Part shown: piece by piece, positions 43,203 through 50,809 of the stretch
Numbering within the stretch: position 1 is the stretch's first letter
How the letters are laid out: each line of letters begins with the position of its first letter
Origin: Blastococcus colisei
GTDB lineage: Bacteria > Actinomycetota > Actinomycetes > Mycobacteriales > Geodermatophilaceae
DNA length: 64,000 nucleotides
Direction: 5' to 3'
Assembly: GCF_006717095.1 (NCBI RefSeq)
Contig: NZ_VFQE01000002.1
Coordinates: forward strand, 868,001-932,000
Notes under the pieces: model-generated
Told to the model about the DNA's origin: nothing
Seen by the model: only the letters and a program-made list of their open reading frames with translations
Database searches by the model: none
Made by a program: the position numbers and the translations under genes

Positions 43203-44017
43203 CACAGTCCCTTCGGTCGGGCGACGTGCTCGACGACCCGCCCCAGCCAGTCGATGGCGAGCGCGAGCAGCGCCACGAGCACCGCCCCGCTGATCAGCAG
43301 GGAGTCCAGCGAGAGGGTGATGCCCGTGTTGATCAGCACGCCGAGCCCGCCCCCGTCGATGAAGGTGGCCAGCGTCGCGGTGCCGACGAGCAGCACGAGC
43401 GCGGTGCGCACGCCGGCGAGCAGCACCGGCACAGCCAGCGGGAGCTCCACGCGCAGGAGCACCGACAGGGCGCTCATGCCCATGCCGCGGCCGGCCTCGA
43501 CCAGCCGCGGGTCGACGCCCTGGAGGCCGACCATGGTGTTGCGCAGCACCGGCAGGGCCGCGTAGACCACCAGGCCGACCACCGTCGCCCCGAAGCCGAA
43601 CCCCAGCCAGGTGGCCAGGAGGACCAGCAGCCCGATCGCGGGAGCGGCCTGTCCGGTGTTGGCGATCCCGATGACGAGGGGGCTGAACCGGCGCAGCGGG
43701 CGACGGGTCAGCGCGATGCCCAGCGGGATCGCGATCACCAGCACGGTCGCCGCGGACGCCGCGGTCAGGTACAGGTGCTCCCGGATGCTGTTCCACAGCA
43801 CGGTCCAGCCCAGCTGGCGGGCCTCGGTCTCGCTGAGCGTGGCCGTGAACCGCCACACCAGGAAGGCGAGGACGCCGAGGGCCACCAGGACCGGCTGCAG
43901 CAGCAGGGCGCGCCAGCCGCCGTCCCGGGACGCCGACGCGTCGGCCTGCCGGGCCGTCTCCTCCGGCGGCGGCCCCTGGGTCGCGTCGTCCGTGCGGGGC
44001 TCGGTGGATGCGGTCAT
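43202..44017 (-). CDS. osmoprotectant ABC transporter, permease 1
   Basis: A 271-residue membrane protein with an N-terminal cytosolic tail of about 35 residues, then six helices. GQAAPAIGLLVLLATWLGFG and ALPVLRNTMVGLQGVDPRLV followed by EAGRGMGMS form the EAA loop of ABC permeases. Its ATG overlaps the ATPase stop (ATGA). It works with the second permease (45194-45835) as a heterodimer. Confidence 0.92.
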   Translation of the reverse strand: MTASTEPRTDDATQGPPPEETARQADASASRDGGWRALLLQPVLVALGVLAFLVWRFTATLSETEARQLGWTVLWNSIREHLYLTAASAATVLVIAIPLGIALTRRPLRRFSPLVIGIANTGQAAPAIGLLVLLATWLGFGFGATVVGLVVYAALPVLRNTMVGLQGVDPRLVEAGRGMGMSALSVLLRVELPLAVPVLLAGVRTALVLLVGTATLATFIDGGGLGVLINTGITLSLDSLLISGAVLVALLALAIDWLGRVVEHVARPKGL

Positions 44018-45201
44018 CCGGCCACCTCGGCGCGGCTGCGCTGGATGGCGGCCATCACCGTCTCCACCGCCATCACCCCGGCCAGGCCGTCCCGCCGGCC
44101 GGTGACCACGACACCGCCCTGGCTGGCCGCCAGCATGGTGTCCAGCGCGTCGTTGAGGGTGGACCGGAGCCCCACGACGGGGAGCCGCTCGTCCACCGTG
44201 TCCGGGACCGTCGTCGTCCGGCCGAGCTCGGCCAGGGTGGGCCAGCTGATCGGCCGCCCCCGGCGGTCCAGCACCACGACGAAGTCGTCCCCGGCGGCCC
44301 GCGCCGCGGCCACCGCCTGCGTCGAGTCCGATCCGACGGCCGCCGTCGTCACCTGCTTGAGCTCGACGTCGCCCACCCGCGTGAGCGTGAGCTGCTTGAG
44401 CGTCGCGCCGGCGCCGACGAAGTCGGCGACGTACTCCTCGGCCGGCTCGGCCAGGATCCGCTCCGGGGTGTCGTACTGCACGACGCGCGCACCGACGTCG
44501 AAGATGACGATCTTGTCGCCGAGCTTCACCGCCTCGTCGAAGTCGTGGGTGACGAACACGATCGTCTTCCCGAGCTCGTCCTGGATGCGCAGCAGCTCGT
44601 CCTGGAGGCGCTGACGGGTGATCGGGTCGACCGCGCCGAACGGCTCGTCCATGAGCAGGACCGGCGGGTCCGCGGCCAGCGCCCGGGCGACCCCGACCCG
44701 TTGCTGCTGCCCGCCGGAGAGCTCGCGGGGATACCGGTCGCGGTAGAGGGCGGGGTCGAGGCCGACCAGTTCGAGCAGCTCGTCCACCCGCGCGGCGATG
44801 CGCTCCTTGTCCCACTTGAGCATCTTCGGGACCAGCCCGATGTTGGTGGAGACCGTCATGTGCGGGAACAGCCCGCCGGCCTGGATGACGTAACCGATCC
44901 GTCGCCGCAGCTGGTCGGCGTCCTGGTCCGTGACGTCCTCGTCGCCGAGGTGGATCCGCCCGCTGGAGGGCTCGATCAGCCGGTTGAGCATCTTCAGCAG
45001 CGTCGTCTTCCCGCAGCCGGAGGGGCCGACGAACATCACCGTGTCCCCCGCGGCGATCTCGAGGGTCACGTCGTCGACGGCGGGATGGTCCTGGCCGGGA
45101 TAGCGCTTCGTCACGCCGTCCAGGCGGATGGCCACCCCGCTGATGTGCCGGGCGCCGTCCCCCGTCGTTCCGGCCGACGGCGCCGACGTTGTCTCAGACA
45201 C
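44014..45201 (-). CDS. osmoprotectant ABC transporter, ATP-binding protein with CBS domains
   Basis: A 395-residue ATPase. Walker A GPSGCGKTT (about 59), Q-loop VIQAGGLFPHMT, signature LSGGQQQRVG (about 163), Walker B LLMDEPFGAVDP (about 185), H-loop VTHD. A CBS pair at about 265-385 is the part that senses ionic strength in OpuA-type systems. GTG start overlaps the previous permease stop by 8 bases. Confidence 0.95.
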   Translation of the reverse strand: MSETTSAPSAGTTGDGARHISGVAIRLDGVTKRYPGQDHPAVDDVTLEIAAGDTVMFVGPSGCGKTTLLKMLNRLIEPSSGRIHLGDEDVTDQDADQLRRRIGYVIQAGGLFPHMTVSTNIGLVPKMLKWDKERIAARVDELLELVGLDPALYRDRYPRELSGGQQQRVGVARALAADPPVLLMDEPFGAVDPITRQRLQDELLRIQDELGKTIVFVTHDFDEAVKLGDKIVIFDVGARVVQYDTPERILAEPAEEYVADFVGAGATLKQLTLTRVGDVELKQVTTAAVGSDSTQAVAAARAAGDDFVVVLDRRGRPISWPTLAELGRTTTVPDTVDERLPVVGLRSTLNDALDTMLAASQGGVVVTGRRDGLAGVMAVETVMAAIQRSRAEVAG

Positions 45202-45835
45202 GGATCCCCCTGGGGGTGGTGAGCCGACCCGCCACGACGAGCAGCAGGTCGAGGACGAGGGCCAGCAGGACGATGGCGATCGTCCCGGTGAGCGCGGAGT
45301 TGAGGGCGTTGGCGCCGCCGAGCCGGGAGAGGCCGGAGAAGATGAACCCGCCGAGGCCGGGCCCGAGCACGTAGGCGGCGATGGCGGCGATGCCCATGAC
45401 CATCTGGGTGGACACCCGGATGCCGGCGAGGATCACCGGCCAGGCCAGCGGGAGTTCGACGCGCAGCAGGGTGCGCATCCGGCTCATCCCGATGCCGCGG
45501 GCGGACTCCACGAGCGACCGGTCGACACCGGCCAGCCCCACGACCGCGTTGCGCAGCACCGGGAGCGCCGCGTAGAAGGTGATCGCGATGACCGCCGGCG
45601 TGATGCCGAACCCGAACGGCGCCAGCAGGATGCCCAGGAGCGCGAACGCGGGAACGGTGAGGCCGACGGCCGAGAACCCGTTGGCGGCGGCCGTCGCGGC
45701 CGGGTTCCGGTAGACCAGGACCGCCAGCGCGACCGCGATCAGCGACCCGAGGACGACGCACTGGACCACGAGGCTGACGTGCTGGAACGCCTGGAAGGCG
45801 ATGAGCCCGCGGCGATCGACCACGTACTCCCACAT
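45194..45835 (-). CDS. osmoprotectant ABC transporter, permease 2
   Basis: A 213-residue membrane protein with six helices. VGLTVPAFALLGILLAPFGF and ALPVLRNAVVGLAGVDRSLV then ESARGIGMS form the EAA loop. It is paralogous to permease 1. GGGAGAGG precedes the ATG. First gene of the operon, so its promoter should lie in the gap 45836-46161. Confidence 0.9.
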   Translation of the reverse strand: MWEYVVDRRGLIAFQAFQHVSLVVQCVVLGSLIAVALAVLVYRNPAATAAANGFSAVGLTVPAFALLGILLAPFGFGITPAVIAITFYAALPVLRNAVVGLAGVDRSLVESARGIGMSRMRTLLRVELPLAWPVILAGIRVSTQMVMGIAAIAAYVLGPGLGGFIFSGLSRLGGANALNSALTGTIAIVLLALVLDLLLVVAGRLTTPRGIRV

Positions 45836-46161
45836 GGGGCAGCGCCTCTCCCGGCCGCATGCGCGCCGCGTTCTCGTCCATGTCCCCGGCCCGGACCAGG
45901 AAGGTCCCGGGCACACGGGGTTCGACGTTGGCACATCCGGCCTCGGACCGGCGACCCGAACATGACTGCGATCGTGTGACGACCCGGTGGGTTCCCGGAA
46001 GCTGACGGACAGTGATCATTGACGGGATGGGCCGGGTGGTCGACCGTCGAGCCGGGTTACGGCCCGGCTGGACGGTCGGTCCGGCGGCTGAACCCACCCG
46101 AGAGGCGGACGTCACCCGCCGGACGGGTGCGCCCGGCCCGCCGTGACCCCATCCTGGCGCT
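45836..46161. other. 326-bp gene-free region between ABC operon and FUSC gene, with a long hairpin
   Basis: It should hold the promoters of the ABC operon (left) and the FUSC gene (right). The clearest element is a hairpin at 46041-46078: CGACCGTC pairs with GACGGTCG and, after one G-G mismatch, AGCCGGG with CCCGGCT around a TTACGG loop. A GATCATTGA stretch lies at about 46014. No coding frame is credible. Confidence 0.55.
46150..46155 (+). promoter_or_regulatory. -10-like hexamer CATCCT, leaderless start of first FUSC gene
   Basis: CATCCT, 6 nt, then the ATG at 46162; no ribosome-binding site. Confidence 0.35.
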
Positions 46162-47253
46162 ATGGGGTGGGTGATCGCACGGCTGCAGCAGCCGTGGGTG
46201 CAGCGGGCGATACGGGCGGCGCTGGCGGCCGGGCTGTCGTGGCAGGTGGCCGTCCTGCTGCCACCGCTGCTGTCGGACTACGCCTACTACGCCCCGCTGG
46301 GCGCGGTGATCGCCGTCCACCCGACGATCGCGGACTCGGCGAACGCGGCATGGCGGTCGGTCTTCGCGATGCTCATGGGGTTCGCCCTCGCCTTCGGCGT
46401 CTACGAGCTGACCCGGCAGGTCCCGAACGCCCTGACGATCGCGCTCATCGTGGCCCTGGCCGTCGGCATCGAGCAGTGGCGGCGGGTGCTGCGTGACCAG
46501 GCGAGCTGGGTCAGCTTCGCCGCGGTGCTCATGATCACCGTCGGGGCCGGCGAGCCGGGCCCCTACGTCCTCCGGTACGCAGGGCTGACCCTCCTGGGTG
46601 CGGCGATCGGCGTGCTGGTCACGGCGGTGCTGTTCCCGCCGTTGCAGCTGACCACGGCGGTGGACCGGATCTCCGCGGCCCGGGCCCTGCTCGCCGGGCA
46701 CCTGGAGACGATGGCGACCGCGCTGCGCAGCGGCCGGGTGCCCGAACCCGACCAGTGGAACGCGCGGCGGAAGGACCTCGACCGCGCTCTGGAGCGCATG
46801 CGCGCCGCCGAGGTGGTGGTCGAGCGGGCCCGGCGGGCCAATCCGCGGGCGCGCAGGTGGCAGGGCGCCGCGGCGAGCATCCGGGAGCAGTCCCGCGCCC
46901 TGGACCGCGTCGCCGTCCTGATCGACGACCTCACCACGCTGGTCGTCGAGTTCCAGCCGCATCGCCGCGGCCTGGACCGGGTGGACGACGGAACCGGCTG
47001 GGTGGTCGCCGACGCCCTCGACGGGCTGGCCGGCGTCGTCCGGATCCCGTACCACGCCACGGACACCGAGCCCGACGAACGGGACCGGGCCATCGACGCC
47101 GCCGTCTCGGCGGCCGGGCGGCTGACCGCGCTGCTGCGGGACTCCGCCATCGGCGACGACGAGGGCTTCTTCGCCCTGGGCGCCGTGGCGGTGGGGATGC
47201 ACCGGTCGCTGCACGTGCTCGAGGCGCACCTCCGCTGGCCGCAGCCGGCCTGA
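46162..47253 (+). CDS. FUSC-family membrane protein, first copy
   Basis: A 363-residue protein. Four to six membrane helices in residues about 15-155 (with DYAYYAPLGAVIAVHPTIAD and a PPLQLT exit), then a cytosolic helical domain of about 200 residues. This is half of the usual two-fold FUSC/aromatic-acid-exporter design, so it probably works as an oligomer. The segment ERARRANPRAR shared with the next gene marks them as paralogues. Export of an aromatic or organic acid is the family role; not shown here. Confidence 0.82.
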   Translation: MGWVIARLQQPWVQRAIRAALAAGLSWQVAVLLPPLLSDYAYYAPLGAVIAVHPTIADSANAAWRSVFAMLMGFALAFGVYELTRQVPNALTIALIVALAVGIEQWRRVLRDQASWVSFAAVLMITVGAGEPGPYVLRYAGLTLLGAAIGVLVTAVLFPPLQLTTAVDRISAARALLAGHLETMATALRSGRVPEPDQWNARRKDLDRALERMRAAEVVVERARRANPRARRWQGAAASIREQSRALDRVAVLIDDLTTLVVEFQPHRRGLDRVDDGTGWVVADALDGLAGVVRIPYHATDTEPDERDRAIDAAVSAAGRLTALLRDSAIGDDEGFFALGAVAVGMHRSLHVLEAHLRWPQPA

Positions 47254-47299
47254 GCCCCGCCGCGGTTGACCGACCCGCCCCAGGGAACGGTCTGACCTC

Positions 47300-48394
47300 G
47301 TGAAGAGTCTGTGGACACCGCTGCACCGCCCGGCCGTCCAGCGAGGCATCCGTGCCGCGCTCGCCGCCGGGATCGCCTGGCAGATCGCCGTCCTGCTGCC
47401 GGCTCCCTTCTCCGACTACGCCTACTACGCCCCGCTGGGCGCGATCATCGCCTGCCTGCCGACCGTCGCGGATTCCGCGAGCGTCGCCTGGCGCACGGTG
47501 CTGGCGATCCTGCTCGGCGGCGGGATCGCGGTCGGCGTCTACGAGATCGCCCGTCCGGTGCCGACCGCCCTCACCCTCGCACTGGTCGTCGCCGTCGCGA
47601 TCGGGGTGGAGCAGTGGCGGGTCCTGGGCTCGACCGCGAGCTGGGTGAGCGTCGCCGCGCTCTTCACCCTGACGCTGGGGAACGCGGACGATCCCACCGC
47701 GTACCTGCTCCCCTACGCCGCGATGGTGTTGTTCGGCAGCGCGGTCGGCGTCCTGATCACGACGTTGCTCTTCCCGCCGCTGCAGCTGACCCAGGCCCGT
47801 CAGCAGATCGACCGGGTGCGGGAACTGCTGGCCGAGCACCTCGAACAGGTGGCCGGGGAACTGCGGCGCGGGGACCTGCCGACGGCCGAGCAGGAGGAGC
47901 GACGGGTCGCGGCCCTGAGCGCGCCGCTGGACCGCATGCGGGACGCCGAGCGCACGGTCGAGCGGGCCCGGCGAGCCAATCCGCGGGCCCGGAAGTGGCA
48001 GGAGCCCGCCGCGCGGCTCCGTGCCCAGTCGCGGTCGCTGGACCGGGTCGCCGTCCTCGCCGACGACCTCACGATCCTCGTGGCGGAGTACCGGCCGCAG
48101 CACCAGGGCGGCGAGCGGCCCGAGCTGGGGACGGCGGAGCGCCTGGCCGACGCCCTCGACGGGCTCGCCGGCGTCGTCCGCACGCCGGACCACGACGTCG
48201 ACGCCGCCCGGCCCGACGACCGTGACCACCGCATCGATCTCGCCCAGCACGCGCTGGACAACCTCACCGACCGCCTCCGCCGGACGACGGTCGACGACGA
48301 CCCCGGCTTCCTCGCGCTCGCGGCCGTCGCGGTCGGCGTCCAGCGGGCACTGCTCGCCCTCGACGCCGAGCGCCGCAAAGCCTCCCCGACCTGA
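47300..48394 (+). CDS. FUSC-family membrane protein, second copy
   Basis: A 364-residue paralogue of the previous gene: QRGIRAALAAGIAWQIAVLL, DYAYYAPLGAIIACLPTVAD, and ERARRANPRARKWQ are shared almost residue for residue. It lies 46 bases after the first copy, so the two look like a tandem duplication and may form a heteromeric membrane complex. GTG start; a weak AGGGAA lies 12 bases upstream. Convergent with the methyltransferase gene (6 bases between stops). Confidence 0.82.
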   Translation: MKSLWTPLHRPAVQRGIRAALAAGIAWQIAVLLPAPFSDYAYYAPLGAIIACLPTVADSASVAWRTVLAILLGGGIAVGVYEIARPVPTALTLALVVAVAIGVEQWRVLGSTASWVSVAALFTLTLGNADDPTAYLLPYAAMVLFGSAVGVLITTLLFPPLQLTQARQQIDRVRELLAEHLEQVAGELRRGDLPTAEQEERRVAALSAPLDRMRDAERTVERARRANPRARKWQEPAARLRAQSRSLDRVAVLADDLTILVAEYRPQHQGGERPELGTAERLADALDGLAGVVRTPDHDVDAARPDDRDHRIDLAQHALDNLTDRLRRTTVDDDPGFLALAAVAVGVQRALLALDAERRKASPT

Positions 48395-48400
48395 CCGGGC

Positions 48401-49195
48401 TCAGACGCCGATCAGCAGCTCGCCGTGCAGCATGCCCAGCCAGCCGTCGTCGGACTCCGCCCACCGCAGCCAGGCGGCGGCGATCTCTCTCAGCTCCGCC
48501 GGCGTCGCCAGGCCGTAGGACAGCGCCTGGCCGGCGAACGCCGACGACGTCGCCCGCCCGGCCCACGACCGGCCCCACCACTGCCGCTCGTCGGGCGAGG
48601 CGAAGCAGTACGTGCCGGCGGTCGCGGCCGTGTCCCGCAACCCCGCGGCGTGCGCCCAGGAGAGCAGCCGGCGACCGGCATCCGGCTCGGCGCCGTTGGC
48701 CCGGGCGACCCGCTCGTAGAGCGCTAGCCAGCGGTCCAGGCCCGGGTCCGCCGGGAACCAGGTGGTCGCCGCGTAGTCGACGTCCCGGACGGCGACGATC
48801 CCGCCCGGCCGGCAGACGCGGGCCATCTCGCGCAGGGCGGCGACCGGGTCGCTCAGGTGCTGCAGGACCTGGTGGGCGTGCACGACGTCGAAGGAGTCGT
48901 CGGCGGCGGCCAGCGCGTAGACGTCCCCCACCTCGAAGGAGACGTCCACCCCGGCGGCGGCAGCCGCGTCCCGCGCCTCGGCCAGTGGCTCGGCCGAGAC
49001 GTCGATGCCCACCACCCGGCCCGGCGCGACCCGGGCGGCGAGGTCGACCGTGATCGTGCCGGGGCCGCAGCCGACGTCGAGCACGTCGAGCCCCGGCCGC
49101 AGCGCCGGGACCAGGTACGCGGCCGAGTTCTCGACGGTCCGCCAGCGGTGCGACTGCAGCACCGGGTCGGCGTGCCCGTGGGTGTACGTGTCCAC
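48401..49195 (-). CDS. SAM-dependent methyltransferase (class I)
   Basis: A 264-residue cytosolic enzyme. SAM motif I is LDVGCGPGTITVDLA (about 46-60), followed by acidic VVGIDVSAEPL (motif II) and the AHQVLQHLSDPVAALREMAR block of UbiE/MenG-like enzymes. The C-terminal part (DERQWWGRSWAGRATSSAFA) is of a common actinobacterial methyltransferase group of unknown substrate. GTG at 49195 is the only good start: no ATG is available before it and CAGACT lies 6 nt upstream. Confidence 0.88.
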   Translation of the reverse strand: MDTYTHGHADPVLQSHRWRTVENSAAYLVPALRPGLDVLDVGCGPGTITVDLAARVAPGRVVGIDVSAEPLAEARDAAAAAGVDVSFEVGDVYALAAADDSFDVVHAHQVLQHLSDPVAALREMARVCRPGGIVAVRDVDYAATTWFPADPGLDRWLALYERVARANGAEPDAGRRLLSWAHAAGLRDTAATAGTYCFASPDERQWWGRSWAGRATSSAFAGQALSYGLATPAELREIAAAWLRWAESDDGWLGMLHGELLIGV

Positions 49196-49201
49196 GGGTG
49201 C

Positions 49202-49207
49202 AGTCTG
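49202..49207 (-). promoter_or_regulatory. -10-like hexamer CAGACT, leaderless start of methyltransferase gene
   Basis: CAGACT, 6 nt (GCACCC), then GTG at 49195. Confidence 0.35.
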
Positions 49208-49235
49208 AACTGCTGGTCCTGCCTGGTGGAATGCT

Positions 49236-49254
49236 GTTCCCACGCCTTGGGAAC
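49236..49254 (-). terminator. hairpin at the end of glpD
   Basis: GTTCCCA (49236-49242) pairs with TGGGAAC (49248-49254) around CGCCT. It begins at the last base of the glpD stop codon, and ends about 30 bases before the methyltransferase -10 box. Confidence 0.5.
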
Positions 49255-50774
49255 TACGACTCCTCCGCCAGCACCTTCTCGGCCATCGGTACGGCGCGCT
49301 CGCGATCGGCGGGCACCAGTCCGATGCGGGTGCGGCGGTCCAGCAGGTCGGCGACGGTCCGCGCGCCCTCGTACCGGACGGCGAAGCGCAGCTCCCCCTC
49401 GGTCTCCGGCCGGCCCGCCACCACGGCCGCGGTGCCCAGCGCCTCGACCACCGGCGCCTCGGTGCCGTACCGGGCCACCAGCCGGCCAGGAGCGCCGACC
49501 CGCTCCAGCGCCCGCCGCGGCGCGGCCCCGACCAGCGGCAGCCGCGCGGTGAGCGACCGCGCGGCACCCCGGCCCAGCCGTCCGACCACGGCGTCCACGG
49601 TCTCCTCGGCCATCGCCCGGTAGGTGGTCAGCTTCCCCCCGACGACGGTGAGGACCGGTCCGTCCCGCTGCAGCAGGTGCCTGCGGGAGAGGTCAGCGGT
49701 CGCGCTTCCGGGCCCCATGCCCGCCGACGCGGGCAGCACCAGCGGCCGGTAGCCCGCGTAGGCGCCCACCACGTCGTCCCGGGTCAGCGGCACGGCCAGC
49801 ACCTGGTTCACCGTCGCCAGCAGCTGCGCCACCTCGACGTCGCCGGGCACCGCGTCGTCGTCGGGCACCGGGCCTCCGACCGGCTCGTCGGTGAGCCCCA
49901 GGTAGACCAGCCCGTCGGCCTGCGGCAGCGCGAAGACGTACCGCGAGCGCGAGCCGGGCAGCGGCACGGTGAGCGCGGCCGTCGGCGACCCGAGCACCGA
50001 CCCCCGCACCACCAGGTGCGATCCCCGCGAGGGGACCAGCCGGATCGACGGCGCCAGTGCCTGCGCCCACACGCCGGCGGCGTTGACCACCACCCCGGCC
50101 CGCAGGCTCACCGGTTTCCCGTCGACCACCGCGTGCACGTCGGCGCCGTCGACCGCCATTCCGGCCGCACCGGTCAGGATGCGGGCGCCGTACGCGGCCG
50201 CCGTCCGGGCCAGGGCCACGACCAGCCGGGCGTCGTCCACCAGCTGCCCGTCCCAGAAGACGACGCCGCCACGGCCGGCGCGCACACCCGGCACCAGCCG
50301 CGAGACCTCGTCGGCATCGACCCGGCGCGTCGACGGCAGCGAGCCGCGGCCGCCGGGCACCGACAGCCGGACGGCGTCCCCGAACCGCCCGCCCACCGCG
50401 GCCAGGGCGGTCACGTCCCGGCCGGCGACGTCGGGCACGAGGAACGGCAGTCGCCGCACCAGGTGCGGCGCGGTCGAGCCCATGAGGACGGCGCGCTCCC
50501 GAGCGCTCTCCCGGGCCAGGCCGATCTCGCCGTGCACCAGGTAGCGCAGGCCGCCGTGCACGAGCTTGGAGGACCACCGGCTGGTGCCCGCCGCGAGGTC
50601 GGTGCGCTCGAGCAGCACGACCGACAGGCCACGGCTCGCGGCGTCCAGCGCCACCCCGGCGCCGGTGACCCCGCCACCCACGACGACGACGTCCACGGTG
50701 GCATCGGGGAGGTCGCCGAGATCTCCGGACCGCCGGGCCGGCGACAGGGTTCCGGGCAGGAACGCGGTCACCAT
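49254..50774 (-). CDS. glpD: glycerol-3-phosphate dehydrogenase, FAD-dependent
   Basis: A 506-residue flavoprotein. FAD-binding Rossmann motif VVVVGGGVTGAGVALDAASR (about 22-41), TSRWSSKLVHGGLRYL (glpD signature), the substrate-domain PSRGSHLVV, LGLTDEP, and GGKLTTYRAMAEE near the second FAD contact. The C-terminal GlpD cap follows. It oxidises sn-glycerol-3-phosphate to dihydroxyacetone phosphate at the membrane, passing electrons to quinone. ATG at 50774; ribosome-binding site GGAG. It is divergent from the alkyl-DHAP-synthase-like gene with only 35 bases between. Confidence 0.92.
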   Translation of the reverse strand: MVTAFLPGTLSPARRSGDLGDLPDATVDVVVVGGGVTGAGVALDAASRGLSVVLLERTDLAAGTSRWSSKLVHGGLRYLVHGEIGLARESARERAVLMGSTAPHLVRRLPFLVPDVAGRDVTALAAVGGRFGDAVRLSVPGGRGSLPSTRRVDADEVSRLVPGVRAGRGGVVFWDGQLVDDARLVVALARTAAAYGARILTGAAGMAVDGADVHAVVDGKPVSLRAGVVVNAAGVWAQALAPSIRLVPSRGSHLVVRGSVLGSPTAALTVPLPGSRSRYVFALPQADGLVYLGLTDEPVGGPVPDDDAVPGDVEVAQLLATVNQVLAVPLTRDDVVGAYAGYRPLVLPASAGMGPGSATADLSRRHLLQRDGPVLTVVGGKLTTYRAMAEETVDAVVGRLGRGAARSLTARLPLVGAAPRRALERVGAPGRLVARYGTEAPVVEALGTAAVVAGRPETEGELRFAVRYEGARTVADLLDRRTRIGLVPADRERAVPMAEKVLAEES

Positions 50775-50797
50775 GATCGCTCCGGCAGCAGCACCGG

Positions 50798-50803
50798 CAG
50801 ACT
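50798..50803 (+). promoter_or_regulatory. -10-like hexamer CAGACT, leaderless start of the AGPS-like gene
   Basis: CAGACT, 6 nt (GTAGCG), then GTG at 50810. The 35-bp gap to glpD leaves little space for anything else, so promoters of both genes must overlap the coding starts. Confidence 0.4.
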
Positions 50804-50809
50804 GTAGCG

